A DNA stretch of 64,000 bases from Pomphorhynchus laevis (GCA_012934845.2 WNNJ02001679.1:1-64000); one strand, 5' to 3'; shown: positions 31,131 to 43,177, counted from the first letter of the stretch. Notes: generated by a model from the letters alone, not told the origin. Numbers and translations: made by a program.

Positions 31131-33480
31131 TTTCGCCGCTTCACGTTTCGCCGCTTTGGCTTCTTCAGGAAAATATTGTAAAATTAAATTTGCAGAAAAC
31201 CTGTGCCTGTATGTCGACTAATAAGGTTACTTAAGACATCAAAAGAAAATCGTTGACTAATTATCTTGTTTCTTGGTGCTATAACGAGTTTCTCAAAATC
31301 AAACCTAATCAAGGAACAATAAGAAATTTGACAACACCACAATTCAAAGCGATACGAGAGCTACGAGAAATGGATAATGTCGTAATACGAAAAGCAGATA
31401 AGAGCAACTCTGCTGTTGTATGGGAAAAGGAAGAATACATTTCGGAACGACTACGTCAACTTAATACAACAAACTATGAAGCGGCAGATGCTCATACGCT
31501 TAGCTCACTTAACGAAAGATTAAGTAACCTTATTAGTCGACATACAGGCACAGGTTTTCTCCAAGTAACCGACAGAGATAAATTAGTTCCAACTAGTTGG
31601 AATATTGGTAAATACTACATGTTACCTAAGATTCATAAAGAATCGAGACCTGTTGTCGGACGTCCAATTGTTAATTGTATTGGAACAATTACGCAACAAC
31701 TTTCAAAAGTTTTACACAATTTGCTATTACCCTTAACAAGCAAAGTAAATTCGTACATTAGAAGCTCGTCAGAATTTTTGGATAAACTTAAAACGATTAA
31801 ATCCGAAATAAAACCGAGCGATATTATGATAACTATGGATGTAGAATCTCTCTACCCATCAATACCACATACAAACGGTATATTGGCTGTACGTAAAGCA
31901 ATGGAGGCGGATAATTGGTGTTTTAAAAAGAAAGAATTTGTTCTTGATAGCTTGGCCTTTATTCTTGAGAATAACTATTTTAAATTTAATGGTGATCGAT
32001 ATAGACAAACTGCTGGAACAGCTATGGGTACAGCTCTGGCACCCGTATATGCTATTTTATTTATGGATGATTTTGAAACAGCTGCTATAAATGCGTTTGA
32101 GCTAAAACCGTCATTATTTGTGCGATACATAGACGATATATTTATAGTATGGAAGCACGGCAAAGAAAATTTGGATAGATTCATCGATCATGTCAATAAC
32201 TTTGGTTCTTTAAAATTTACAACATCATTTTCTGTTCCCGCGAACTTTCTCGATATTTCAGTTTATCGTGATGAAAATAACAATGTACAAACTGAATTGT
32301 ATCGCAAGAACTCCTCCATACCCAATTACCTTCATGCACAAAGCGCTCATCCTAATTACACGAAAAAATCCCTTATACAAAATGAAGCGTGTAGAATAAT
32401 ACGTGTTTGTAGTGAACCGGCACGTCGAGAAGTACATCTATACAAGCTTAGAGGTATCCTAGCAAACAGAGGTTTTACTAAACGAGAGATATTAAGCAGT
32501 ATCAATAGGGCACGACATAGAACATATTTACAGAATGAATTACCTCAAGTTAAAAATGACAAAATTAATCAAATTCGAATAGTAATGCCATTCCATCCAG
32601 CTTTAACGGCAGTCGAAAGGAGTCTTAATCTGAAAATTAAAAACATGGCAAAATCTGAAAACATTAATATTCCCAATTTACAATTTGTCTACAAATCTAA
32701 TAACAAATTAGGTAGGAATATCCTTAAAAGCTCGTCAGAGACTACGAAAGTTGGAGTTGCAAATTCATGCAAAAAGTGTGAACGCCCTAGATGCAAGTGT
32801 TGCGCACAAATTGTAGAAACAAATCGCTTTACAAGTAATGTAACAGGTTTGAGTTATAGAATTAAGCACCCTGTTACATGCAGTACAAAGGATGTCGTAT
32901 ATCTAGGATGTTGTTCACTATGCTCGGCACAATACAATGGTGAGTCTAGACGCTCCCTGAGTGAGAGACTGAACAATCGTAGATCAGACATATTGAGGGG
33001 TAAAAAGACCCAAGACTCTATAGTGGAACATTGCATCGATACTCATAACATCACAGAAGATTGTTTCAATTACACTATCATCGCTAATAATACCGGCACT
33101 GATAAATTGAGAAAATATAACGAACAACAATGGGTCGGGCAGCTATTTTCTGATACACCAAATGGTATCAATAAACACCACTTTTACAAGTGGATTGATA
33201 TCACATAGAACAATTATTACTTTCTTTGCTATATTCAGGTTTTAAGTTTTTGTGTTTCTGTTATAGATTTGATAAAGCTAATAAAAAGCGAAACGTCGTA
33301 TTAATTTCTTCGTTAAGACTGGTTTACTTTAATTATATATATTAAACGTATTCACATGATGGATCCCAGTCATCAGTTACATTCAGAACCTACATTATAT
33401 ATATTATATATATAGTTTTTTTTATATAAAACTAACATATATATAAATATATATATAATTTATTTTATATAGAACTAATA
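31131..33480 (+). mobile_element. Penelope-like element (PLE) with GIY-YIG
   Basis: It begins where homology to the other CR1 5' ends stops (31130). The 5' part contains the minus-strand motif CTGAAGAAGCC followed by GGCGAAAC, resembling a degenerate hammerhead or PLE terminus. The ORF is at 31235-33208. A short 3' region after the ORF has gataaagct followed by agcgaaacg, another degenerate hammerhead-like motif. The terminal repeats are not fully resolved. Confidence 0.75.
31235..33208 (+). CDS. Penelope-like reverse transcriptase with GIY-YIG endonuclease
   Basis: Open for about 657 codons from 31235; the first ATG in frame is at 31370. PLE genes can contain introns, and tacttaag just before 31235 could be an acceptor. 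RT region: IRKADKSNSAVVW, YMLPKIHKESRPVVGRPI, motif A ITMDVESLYPSIPH, motif B GTAMGTALAPVYAILFM, motif C VRYIDDIFIVW. Then a Cys-rich linker (SCKKCERPRCKCC) and the GIY-YIG domain (VVYLGCCSLCSAQYNGES, RSLSERLNNRRSDI, IVEHCIDTHN). The conserved Arg, His and Glu/Asn positions appear present. No stop interrupts it, so this copy may encode an active enzyme that copies RNA at a nicked site. The N-terminal part may be incomplete. Confidence 0.88.
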   Translation, partial: DIKRKSLTNYLVSWCYNEFLKIKPNQGTIRNLTTPQFKAIRELREMDNVVIRKADKSNSAVVWEKEEYISERLRQLNTTNYEAADAHTLSSLNERLSNLISRHTGTGFLQVTDRDKLVPTSWNIGKYYMLPKIHKESRPVVGRPIVNCIGTITQQLSKVLHNLLLPLTSKVNSYIRSSSEFLDKLKTIKSEIKPSDIMITMDVESLYPSIPHTNGILAVRKAMEADNWCFKKKEFVLDSLAFILENNYFKFNGDRYRQTAGTAMGTALAPVYAILFMDDFETAAINAFELKPSLFVRYIDDIFIVWKHGKENLDRFIDHVNNFGSLKFTTSFSVPANFLDISVYRDENNNVQTELYRKNSSIPNYLHAQSAHPNYTKKSLIQNEACRIIRVCSEPARREVHLYKLRGILANRGFTKREILSSINRARHRTYLQNELPQVKNDKINQIRIVMPFHPALTAVERSLNLKIKNMAKSENINIPNLQFVYKSNNKLGRNILKSSSETTKVGVANSCKKCERPRCKCCAQIVETNRFTSNVTGLSYRIKHPVTCSTKDVVYLGCCSLCSAQYNGESRRSLSERLNNRRSDILRGKKTQDSIVEHCIDTHNITEDCFNYTIIANNTGTDKLRKYNEQQWVGQLFSDTPNGINKHHFYKWIDIT

Positions 33481-33647
33481 TATATATAAATGTATAAATC
33501 ACTATGTTTTCCACATTAAGAGGCATAAACACCAGGCAGCATTCTATATATCCTCATCAGATCAAGAAATAGAACCGAATTATTCTCGCAATATTCAAAG
33601 TCGCTACGTATGCCCAGTCATTCTATGTGTGACGACAAACTTCAACA

Positions 33648-33689
33648 ACGGTATACGCGTTTCGCTCTAACGGAGCTCATCAGTACCGT
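33648..33689 (-). ncRNA. Type I hammerhead ribozyme, intact core
   Basis: On the minus strand: helix I ACGGTA with TACCGT, then CTGATGA, helix II GCTC with GAGC around the loop CGTTA, then GAAA. The short helix III is followed by the cleavage triplet GTA just before TACCGT. A15.1 to U16.1 plus CGCG gives the self-complementary ACGCGT, which would favour dimeric folding, as reported for PLE hammerheads. All conserved core positions are present. Confidence 0.85.
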
Positions 33690-34092
33690 GACTTTAATAA
33701 TCATCCATAGACACCTTAACACACGCTTAAACAATGTCTAGAGCTCGAAAAACAGAACTATTCTTAATCTGAATCATAAGAGGAAATTTAGCATAAGCTA
33801 TGTGCATGGCAGTGCTTATTGCAGTTAAACCACGCATCAGGCACTAAATTCTAGTACTAAATTTATACTAAGTGTACAAATATATAAAATATAATTTGTT
33901 GTTACACCTGACTTGGACACACAATGGTGTACTCGTAAATAAATCACAATGTTTTCCTCATGAAGAGGCATAAACACCAGGCAGCATTCTATATATCCTC
34001 ATCAGATCAAGAAATAGAACCGAATTATACTCGCAATATTCAAAGTCGCTACGTATGACCAGTCATCCTATGTGTGACGACAAACTTCAACA

Positions 34093-34134
34093 ACGGTATA
34101 CGCGTTTCGCTCTTACAAAGCTCATCAATACCGT
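34093..34134 (-). ncRNA. Type I hammerhead ribozyme, core mutated
   Basis: Same 42-nt layout as 33648-33689, but the conserved CTGATGA reads TTGATGA and helix II is GCTT/GAGC. Loss of C3, which pairs with G8 in the active fold, should abolish cleavage. Helices I and III are unchanged. Confidence 0.8.
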
Positions 34135-34539
34135 GACTTCTATAATCATCTATAGGCACCTTAACACGCTTAAACAGTGTTTAAAGCTTGAAAAACAGAA
34201 TTACCCTTAATAAACACTAGGATTGCTGCCTAGTGTTTATGCCTCTTCATGAGGAAAACATAGTGATATATTTATGAGTACACCAGTGAGTGTCCCAGGG
34301 CAGGTGTAACAACAAATTATATTTTATATATTTGCACACTTTTAAATGTCCCTGTTAAACATCATTTCTATTAAAAAGAATTTAGTGCCTGATGCATGGT
34401 TAAACTGTAATACTCACTGCCATGCACAGTGCTTATGCTAAATTCCCTCCGATGATTCAGATTAAGGGTAGTTCTGTTTTTCAAGCTTTTAACACTGTTT
34501 AAGCGTGTGTTAAGGTGCCTATGGATGATTATAGAAGTC

Positions 34540-34581
34540 ACGGTACTGATGAGCTCCGTAAGAGCGAAAAGCGTATACCGT
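34540..34581 (+). ncRNA. Type I hammerhead ribozyme, intact core, inverted copy
   Basis: Plus strand: helix I ACGGTA/TACCGT, CTGATGA, helix II GCTC/GAGC with loop CGTAA, GAAA, and a GTA triplet before TACCGT. Helix III reads AAGCGT, so the palindrome seen in the other copies is lost. Cleavage is plausible but may be weaker. Confidence 0.82.
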
Positions 34582-34776
34582 TGTGAAGTTTGTCATCACA
34601 CATAGGATGACTGGGCATACGTAGCGACTTTGAATAATGCAAGAATAATTCGGTTCTATTTCTTAGTCTGATGAGGATATATGGAATGCTGCCTTGTGTT
34701 TATGCCTCTTCATGAGAAAAACATAGTAATATATTTATGAGTACACCAGTGAGTGTCCCAGGGCAGGTGTAACAAC

Positions 34777-34824
<48 letters not shown>
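34777..34824. repeat. (AT)n microsatellite
   Basis: AT run at the right end of the hammerhead repeat array. Confidence 0.95.
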
Positions 34825-34834
<10 letters not shown>

Positions 34835-35170
34835 GAAAATTAAGTTGTTTAAGCTATAATTCAAATAACATTTAAATAATTGTCAAAAGCATTCCATGGT
34901 TTGTAGAGAAGGCATTACATTGTATCAAATTATAAGATAAATTACTTGGTTTATTTATGACAAAATTTTTCTGAAATGTAATTAAATGCAATAAAATTGA
35001 ATGCAATATTTAACTGTGGCCATATAATTTATTAAAAATATGTTACTCTTCAATTACTAAAATAGTTTGTCCTACAAAAAAACAATTCATAATTTTTACA
35101 TTTATTTCGACACACGCTTTTAAAAACTGCAAATTCGATGAAACATGTCGATATTGAAACAGTCGTAATA

Positions 35171-35178
35171 TGACGTCA
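35171..35178. promoter_or_regulatory. CRE-like palindrome
   Basis: TGACGTCA in a single-copy AT-rich stretch about 165 bp upstream of a candidate exon. It matches the CREB/ATF consensus. Function is not shown. Confidence 0.3.
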
Positions 35179-35342
35179 TATACAAAAGTTAATTCATATT
35201 CACTCAGTACATACAATAAAACCTTCATATATTATTGACTTCTACTGTTGTTTAATCTACTGGGTAAAATGAAAAACCAAGTGAGTCAATGAGTTGAGTT
35301 GCAAAACAACACATATATAAGCGTAAAAAATTTGATTTTCAG

Positions 35343-35542
35343 TAAAAATTTCACAAGCGTTGCAAAAAGAAAATGCATATGAAGATATTAAAGCTGCATA
35401 TCACAACTATTTTGTGTCTCCTGTTATCAAATGGTATAATTTGTTAAAATACAGCTTTTCTAATTTGGTAATGGAATTAAAGTTCTGTTTAGATAGAAAA
35501 ATATTTTTAATATCACTAATAATATCGTATTCTATGCAATAA
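35343..35542 (+). CDS. Candidate exon of unknown gene
   Basis: It follows a good acceptor (tttgattttcag). The frame reads KISQALQKENAYEDIKAAYH, then NYFVSPVIKW, to a stop at 35540-35542; a donor-like gtataa lies inside at about 35433. It looks like protein sequence and is not part of any repeat family seen here. It ends just before the rearranged edge of unit 2. No partner exon was found, and it could be a chance frame. Confidence 0.3.
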
Positions 35543-36890
35543 GTTATTGTCAAATTTACCTGGAAAGTATTTAATATAGTATAAAACTGATGGTCAATTA
35601 ATAATTGGGAGTTAAGAATATAATGATTATTGATTATATCGATAATCAAACGAGCTTTGAGAATAAACTCTTAATGTATTTAAAACCACAGTGTAAAATG
35701 GAATAAAAACGATAAATATATTATTACAGATACCATTTATATAAATAAAATTTAAAATATTTTAATATTTAATAATTTTAAAATATACAAATGTTAAATG
35801 AAAATTTTGAGTAAAAATCGAATCATCAATAATTCTGCCAAACGTAACAGTAAAAGTCAAGTCGACGCCTATATATATGTAAATATTAACAACTCCGTGG
35901 TGCGTTTAACGATAATCTTTTCATCAGTTTATCAAATTTTGTTATCAAATAAAAGTTCAGTTTTGGATAAAATAATATAATTAGTATGATATTATTATTA
36001 ATTATTATTAATAATAATATTATCGTATTCTTTGCGATGAGTTATTGTCAAATTTACCTGGAAAGTATTTAATATAAAAATTTGCATATAATTACAAAAG
36101 TCCGATTTTCTATAGGTATATGATGTCCAGCAAATATTAAGTCTATCGCATGATAACGTCAAAGTTATGAAAATAATTGTTTGTTGAACACCCCATATGG
36201 GAACCGAAGTTAACCACCCCGTTTTACTTCGGTTTTCACATCGAAGATATTCAATACCAAATTGTTAAAAGCCATTATTTTATTATATCTTAAAGTGTAC
36301 CGACAAAGATATCTCTTCGCGAACACAAACGACTATTGCATTCTCTGTTACGCAATCCATTAAATTTCTTTTGCCGATTATATTTTTTCGTTTGCAAAAA
36401 CAAACACCAACTATGACCAATTTTAAGATGATTAAGCTAGAGTTAAAGTTAGACAACTGATTAAATCCTTATTGTTATTTAATATTTTAAATGTTTTCAA
36501 ATAATATTTCTGGATTTGTGCCATTTTGAAAAATACAATATATAACTTCAATCATACAGAAATAATTCTTTTTATAACGAGACACAGACAGAGTCAACGG
36601 CTCAGAGTTGGAAAAGCATCTTAGGATAGTTGAAGTTTTTAATTCTTAATATTCATATTAACAAAACTTAAAAATTAAATTAAGTTTTAAAAATTAAAGA
36701 TTAATATTTCCGAAAATCATAGAAAAATTTTAAAAATTTTAAAACAAATGTATCTTAAGCCACCTTTTAAAATATTAAAAATTTTCATGTAAAACATTTT
36801 TATTTGACATAAATTCTTTGAAAATCAAAAATGCCGATGTTTTGTTCAAATTGAAAATTTTTTATAAAAATAAAAATTCTTTATTTTAAG

Positions 36891-38895
36891 AAGCCAATGC
36901 CACAAATGCACATTCGGATACCGAACTTAACAACAAAGATATTACTGGAGGTAATATTATTTTTAATAAAATAACAAAATGTAGTAAATATTTTATGTTA
37001 TTTAAATTTTTTTTATAATTTACAAATATTAAATTTCATTGGTTTTATGTTAAAATTTAAACGCCGACAATAAATCAAATGAATGAATCAAATAAAGTTT
37101 CAATAAAATATTTTTATCTTGCGAAATGTGTGATAATTGTATTTTTCATTAGCGAGTACATCAGTCAATGCAGAACCGTCCCATGTTTTAGAGTCAACTC
37201 AAGCTGATCCTGATCGTAAGATTTGTTATGAATTTATTAACACGATTAATTTTATAATCATTGTATATTTTATTAAGTAATTAAAATGTACCAAATTTAT
37301 TTTCGTTTGTCGCTCATCAAGAAACAATAATCAATGCGTAATTTTGCAACTAAAAAGACGAGTTATTTATAGTTATATATTTAGCAATTATATAATATAC
37401 TTATATGTTAATATCCAGAATATTTTTAAGAATGATGATTAAAATTATCCTGGTTTTTATTAAAAAATATCGTGTGACTATGATTACTTTAATCTTGGAC
37501 TGAGCAATTAATATTATGCATAAAATCAAAAAATGTCAAAATTTCTTCAAATGGAACTTTTTTATGAAATTTGAATTTATATATTTTTAGATGCCAGTCT
37601 CACAAATGCATTGTCCATTTTATATAGTTATATATTTTACAAAATTTCTAAAATAAAAAAAAGAAATTATTCTTTAAATGCGACATAATTCTTATTATAA
37701 GGGTCTTAAGGTCCAATTATGACCTTAACGATGGTAATATTATTTATAATAAAATAATAGAATTTAGAAAACATCTTTTGTCATTTTAAAATTTTACATA
37801 ATTTACAAATATTAAATTTCATTGGTTTTATGTTAAAATTTAAACGCTGATAATAAATCAAATGAATGAATCAAATAAAGTTTCAATAAAATATTTTTAT
37901 CTTGCGAAATGTGTGATAATTGTATTTTTCATTAGCGAGTACAACAGTCAATACAGAACCGTCCCATGTTTTAGAGCCAACTCAAGCTGATCCTGATCGT
38001 AAGATTTGTTATGAATTTATTAACACGATTAATTTTATAATCATTGTATATTTTATTAAGTAATTAAAATGTACCAAATTTATTTTCGTTTGTCGCTCAT
38101 CAAGAAACAACAACCAATGCGTAATTTTGCAACTAAAAAGACGAGTTTTATATAGTTATATAAAGAGCAATTATATAATATATTTATATGTTAATGTCCC
38201 GAATATTTCTAATGTTAAAAATTGAAATTATTCATTGAGTAAATTGAATAATTAGTATCATCGATAATTAAATGCATCCTAGTTATTATTATAAATATCT
38301 TAAGACTATGCTTACTTGAGTCTTGGACGGTCAATTAATACACTGCATTTTTTAAATATATACTTTACTTAAACTTTAAATAATGAATTTGTCACTAAAA
38401 GTTACGACAAATTCAAATATACGCTATCTTTTAAAATATTAAAAATTTTCATGTAAAACATTTTTATTTGACATAAATTCTTTGAAAATCAAAAATGCCG
38501 ATGTTTTGTTCAAATTGAAATTTTTTTATAAAAATAAGAATTCTTTATTTTAAGAAGCCAATGCCACAACTGCACATCCGGATACCGAACTTAACAACAA
38601 AGATATTACTGGAGGTAATATTATTTTTAATAAAATAACAAAATGTAGTAAATATTTTATGTTATTTAGATTTTTTTATAATTTACAAATATTAAATTTC
38701 ATTTGTTTTATGTTAGAATTTAGTAGCACTAATGCACCGCTCATTATTGCCTTCTAGTGCTTAATAAAAATATCTTAATAATATGACTGATTTTTCTTTA
38801 ACAGGAACATTTTTTATATAATCTAAGAACTTATGTTGATTACATATTTTTCATTTTCAGAGAAAGATGATAGCAATATATACACGAAAGCTTAA
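36891..38895 (+). CDS. Exon-cassette gene, copy 3, soluble C-terminus
   Basis: Counterpart of copy 1 in unit 2. Exons: a 36891-36950, b 37153-37215, b 37936-37998, a 38555-38614, last exon 38861-38895 with TAA. Splice sites and the phase-1 pattern are kept. Exon b copies carry amino-acid changes relative to copy 1: CCA to TCA in the first and TCA to ACA in the second. No frameshift is seen in any of these exons, which suggests they remain coding. The dead exon-a relic is kept near 37591. The 5' exons are not identified. Confidence 0.58.
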
Positions 38896-40372
38896 TTTTC
38901 ATTATATTGTAAAGAATTAAATGAATCCTGCATACATTTCGAGCTCCCAATGTATTTATTAAAAATATTATTTTATTTAATTTTATTGACATAATTGTTT
39001 AAACAATATTTACAAATAACCTACTTTCAAGCTACAAATAAAAACTATTTAAATATGCAAATATAAAATATTTTGAAATATTATATTAAAATAATAAAAT
39101 ATTTTTAAATTAAATATTTTTTAAACATAAATAACATAAATAAATAACATAAATATTTAGCATAAATAGTTTAACATAATTATTTATGTTATATATAACA
39201 TAAATAGATAATCGTTGTATTTAATCTAATATTTAAGTATAAACATTTTTCTCATTTCTTAAATGTACCTTATATTTTAAGGTTCATGGTTTAATTTTTA
39301 TAATCCCTTTTATGGTAAGTACATTATTTGTGTAAAAATATATTTAATTACTCAATAATACGATGTGAACAATTAACAATTAATAAATTAAGCTGTTTAA
39401 TGCTGAATGCAGTTAAATGTTAATTTACTAATGTATACATTAAATATTCTTGTAGTTAGTCTCAACAGCTAAGTGCTCTTACTTTTTATTGTGATCAGTG
39501 TATCCAAGTTAAGATATGCAATAGTTGTAATTTATAAATTAGTTGTAATTATTATAACAATAGCAATTTTATAACAATAGTTGTAATTATTATAAATCAA
39601 ATGAAGACAAAAAATAAAAATTCAATTATAAATTCAATTTGGTATATATAATAGAGTCGTTGATGCATAGTAAATAAAATAACGAAAATGATCTAAGAAT
39701 TTATATTCAATATTGGACTATTCCGATTTTTAGACGATCTGAAAACGTATGTTAGAAAAATAAAAAATTATTTAAAGATGATTTATGAAAATAACACAAA
39801 ATAGAATATAATTATGTGACAATAATTACTTTAATCCAAATTCATCTCTATAACTGATTAAACTGATCGTTTCTATTAAATGGTCAAGCAATTTTTCAAA
39901 TTTTGAAAAATTGGTTAACTAGAAAAACTTCTTACAAACAGGAATGTTTCGCTGTGAAACATAAAATTGTAAAATTTATTTTATTTCATAAAATGTAATA
40001 CATAAAATTGTATTATAATATTATAATAATATTATTGTAATTGTAAAATTATTTATAAAATTATATTAATATCAATTTTTAATTATCAAAACAATTATTT
40101 GAGAGAATAAAGTGACTACTAGATGACTATTAACTATACAAATGTTAGAATGAATATAATTAAAGTTTAGAAGAAATTGTTGCGTAATTAGGCTTTATTG
40201 TAATTCAACTAATTAGTTTTAAGTGTGCGGTATACATAAATCTAACTAATAATGTATAAAATCTGAAATAAAATCACTAAGTTATTAATTACAAATACCT
40301 TTTATTTTAAACTATTGTAAACTGTTTTAAACTACTGTTGCATATAAATATACATTTATTAAATATACAATA

Positions 40373-40522
40373 TTAATTCTTTATAAAGCACCCCTGTCAT
40401 TTCCACTTCTATCTGTTAATCTGCCTCGACTCCTACCAGCTCTGTCCGTCCACCACTTTCACGAAATCGTTTTCCTTCGCGCGATCGCTGTATAATCATA
40501 TCAAACTTAAAGCTTTCTTAAT
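40373..40522 (+). repeat. Fragment of L2/CR1-like LINE ORF1 (unit 2 copy)
   Basis: Counterpart of 4941-5090 in the second unit, with a small change (tgttaatc instead of tgctcatc). It is part of the segmental duplication, not an independent insertion. Confidence 0.8.
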
Positions 40523-40627
40523 TTATAGGAACAAAGGAAAATCAATTGTTTCCTGATGATGATGGCACTTGCCATTTAAATATTGAATAATCCTTTTTGT
40601 ATTTAACTTTCCTTGGTTCCTATAAAT
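40521..40627. repeat. Hairpin or MITE-like inverted repeat (unit 2 copy)
   Basis: Same inverted repeat as at 5092-5196, carried along in the duplicated unit. Confidence 0.5.
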
Positions 40628-41365
40628 AAAAAGTTTTTTTTTGTGATAGTTGTAATTGCTCATTGGTCAGATATGAGAGGGATTGGGAAAAAGTATTGCA
40701 CTATATAACATAAAACGCTGCATTATGTTGTTAGCTATATCACATCATATATTTTAGATTATAAGGTCAATTTAAATAAAGATTTCAGTTTATCATATGA
40801 AAGTGATTAACTGTCACGTGTAATAAAGCTGATTTCAATTTAAAATATTATATTAATTTTTGTATATTTATTTATAAAGTGCCAAGTAATTTTATTTTTA
40901 ATATTAAATTTTATAGATTAGAATTCCTGATTATTTGTTTCTTATTTTAACTGCTTTTAAATTAGAATAAGAAACGTCTTTAACGTATTTCTACAATTTC
41001 CGTTATTTAGTTTTATTTTTCTACTAATTTTCATCACTAATTTTAAGGTTTGTAGTTCTTCGTGTTCTTTGTTTTTGTTATTCAGTACTAATAAACTAAC
41101 ATTTTTATTTGTAATGATATTTTTAATACAGTAGGACTCTACTAATCAGCCTAGGTTGGTATCATCAGCTGTTGAGTTAGATCTACAATTTGTGTTTCAA
41201 CAATTATTATCTGCTTACTCCATACACTGGTGCTGATCGGATGTGAACTCATGGCGTCGTTATCGAGATTCAACGTTACGTTCACTGGCTAATAATAGTA
41301 ATGTATATTACTTTATAAAAAGTAATATATTTTCTGTATATTACTTTATCACATATGGTAGGTTT

Positions 41366-42199
41366 CTAATAGATCGTTAGAATACGATCCCCTATAATAA
41401 GTGCCTTGAACTTCTGGACGGACCCGCTGTCCATTGTCGATGCATGAAGATTGTTCCACAGGTCAGCAATGCGATCACTTATCGTAACACAATTTGTTTT
41501 GGGACGGAGTCTGCGCTTTATCATAAGTATGTGGCCTCGTAGTCGACCCGGTCGACGAATTGTAAACATATACTTCGAAACATGTCCAGGTATAGACAGT
41601 GACCGCCATACATACACTAGGTCGGCGTCAGACAGCGAACGTTCAACAGTGTGTACATTCAACAATTCCAGTCTCTGGGTATAGTTGACACCACGCACTG
41701 AAGACACAAGATGGGTTGCTTGTCGTAATATCCGTTCGTATATTTCCAATTTGCCACGGAGCTGTGGGTGTATTGCAGGGAACGCGTATAACATGTGCGA
41801 TTTTATAAGGGCAGAGTAGGCAATGCGAAAACTAACTGGATCGAGTTGGCCAAACGAGCGTCTTAACATACCTAGCATACGTCGACATTTGGATGCGACA
41901 TATCGGACGTGGACTCGTGTCTTCATAACTTCACTTACGATTACGCCCAGATCACTGAAACATGAAACCTTTTCGATGTTTACATCTTCTATCGCATATG
42001 TTCCTACGATTTTTATGAGACCAATGTGCATGTGACTACACTTGATAGGATTCAAAACCAGTCCCTTTGCACGACACCATTTGGTGATTGAGTCTACGTC
42101 GCGTTGCAACTCAATTACATCGTGCGTGCTTTGTATTGGACGCCAAATCTTTAAATCATCGGCATATAGAGCGCACTCACTGGATATGACATCAATCAT
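41366..42199 (-). pseudogene. CR1 reverse transcriptase C-terminal part, copy 2
   Basis: 277 codons beginning near YADD, identical in protein to 5935-6768. It is separated from the palm part by the SINE cluster. Confidence 0.85.
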
Positions 42200-42238
42200 A
42201 TCATTAATATATAAATATATATAAATATATATATATAC

Positions 42239-43175
42239 TTTCTTATGGGATCATAAAGATCGATTGAAATCGGGACTGGTGATCCTTTTATGGATGCTTA
42301 TTTATGAATTGAATAGTTGCTAGGTCACACAAGGTGACTTTCGCATTAAAAACCAGCTACAGAGTTCTTTCTTCATGATATCCAATTCCATACACCCTGA
42401 CTACTTACGGCACCATTGCCACAGCTGTTTTCGATTCGCCCGTTTTTTGCCACATGTTGGTAACCCCGGGCTCGTCAGAAGGCTGACTACCAACTCTTCA
42501 CCTTTTGAAACTCGACACATCCGAGATTCGAGGTGTCGCTCTCTGTACTTTGGCTTGCGATCTTGACTGCTAGGCTACGAATCCAGGATTACCAGATTTC
42601 ACACAGTATATGAAACCTTCCATCATGATATCCAGAAACTGTATTGTCCGAGATGCTCTCTGGCATGCTTATTATAGATTGTTTCTTATGGGATCATGAA
42701 GATCGATTGAAATCGGGACTGGTGATCCTTTTATGCTTGCTTATTTATGTATTGAATAGTTGCTAGGTCACTCAAGGTGACTTTCGCATTGAAAACCAGC
42801 TACAGAGTCCTTCCTTCATGATGTCCAATTCCATACACCCTGACTACTTACAGCACCATTGCCACAGCCGTTTTCATATACTGTGTGAAATCTGGTAATC
42901 CTGGATTCGTAGCCTAGCTGTCAAGAGCGCAAGCCAAAGTACAGAGAGCGACAGCTCGAATCTCGGATATGTCGAGTTTCAAAAGGTGAAGAGTTGGTAG
43001 TCAGCCTTCTGACGAGCCCGGGGTTACCAACATGTGGCAGAAAGCGAGCGAAACTAAAACGGCTGTGGCAATGGTGCCGTAAGTAGTCAGGCTGTATGAA
43101 ATTGGATATCATGAAGGAAGGACTTTGTAGCTGGTTTTCAATGCGAAAGTCACCTTGTGTGACCTAGCAACTATT

Positions 43176-43177
<2 letters not shown>
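42239..43177. repeat. tRNA-derived SINE cluster nested in CR1 copy 2
   Basis: Pieces 42239-42681 minus, 42682-42874 minus partial and 42875-43177 plus, matching the cluster at 6808-7746. The plus copy keeps CTGACGA and GAAAC, but helix II is weakened (CGAGC instead of CGGGC). Confidence 0.7.

Larger units (their letters stand above)
33517..34790. repeat. Retrozyme-like array of repeats of about 445 bp with hammerhead ribozymes
   Basis: Two tandem minus-strand monomers (aggcataaacaccaggcagc recurs at 33521 and 33965, spacing 444 bp) are followed by plus-strand monomers (34208 onward, spacing about 463 bp) around an inversion centre near 34205. Each carries one hammerhead motif and no ORF. Direct repeats of a few hundred bases with a hammerhead per unit match PLE terminal repeats and animal retrozymes, which produce small circular RNAs. 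Confidence 0.7.
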
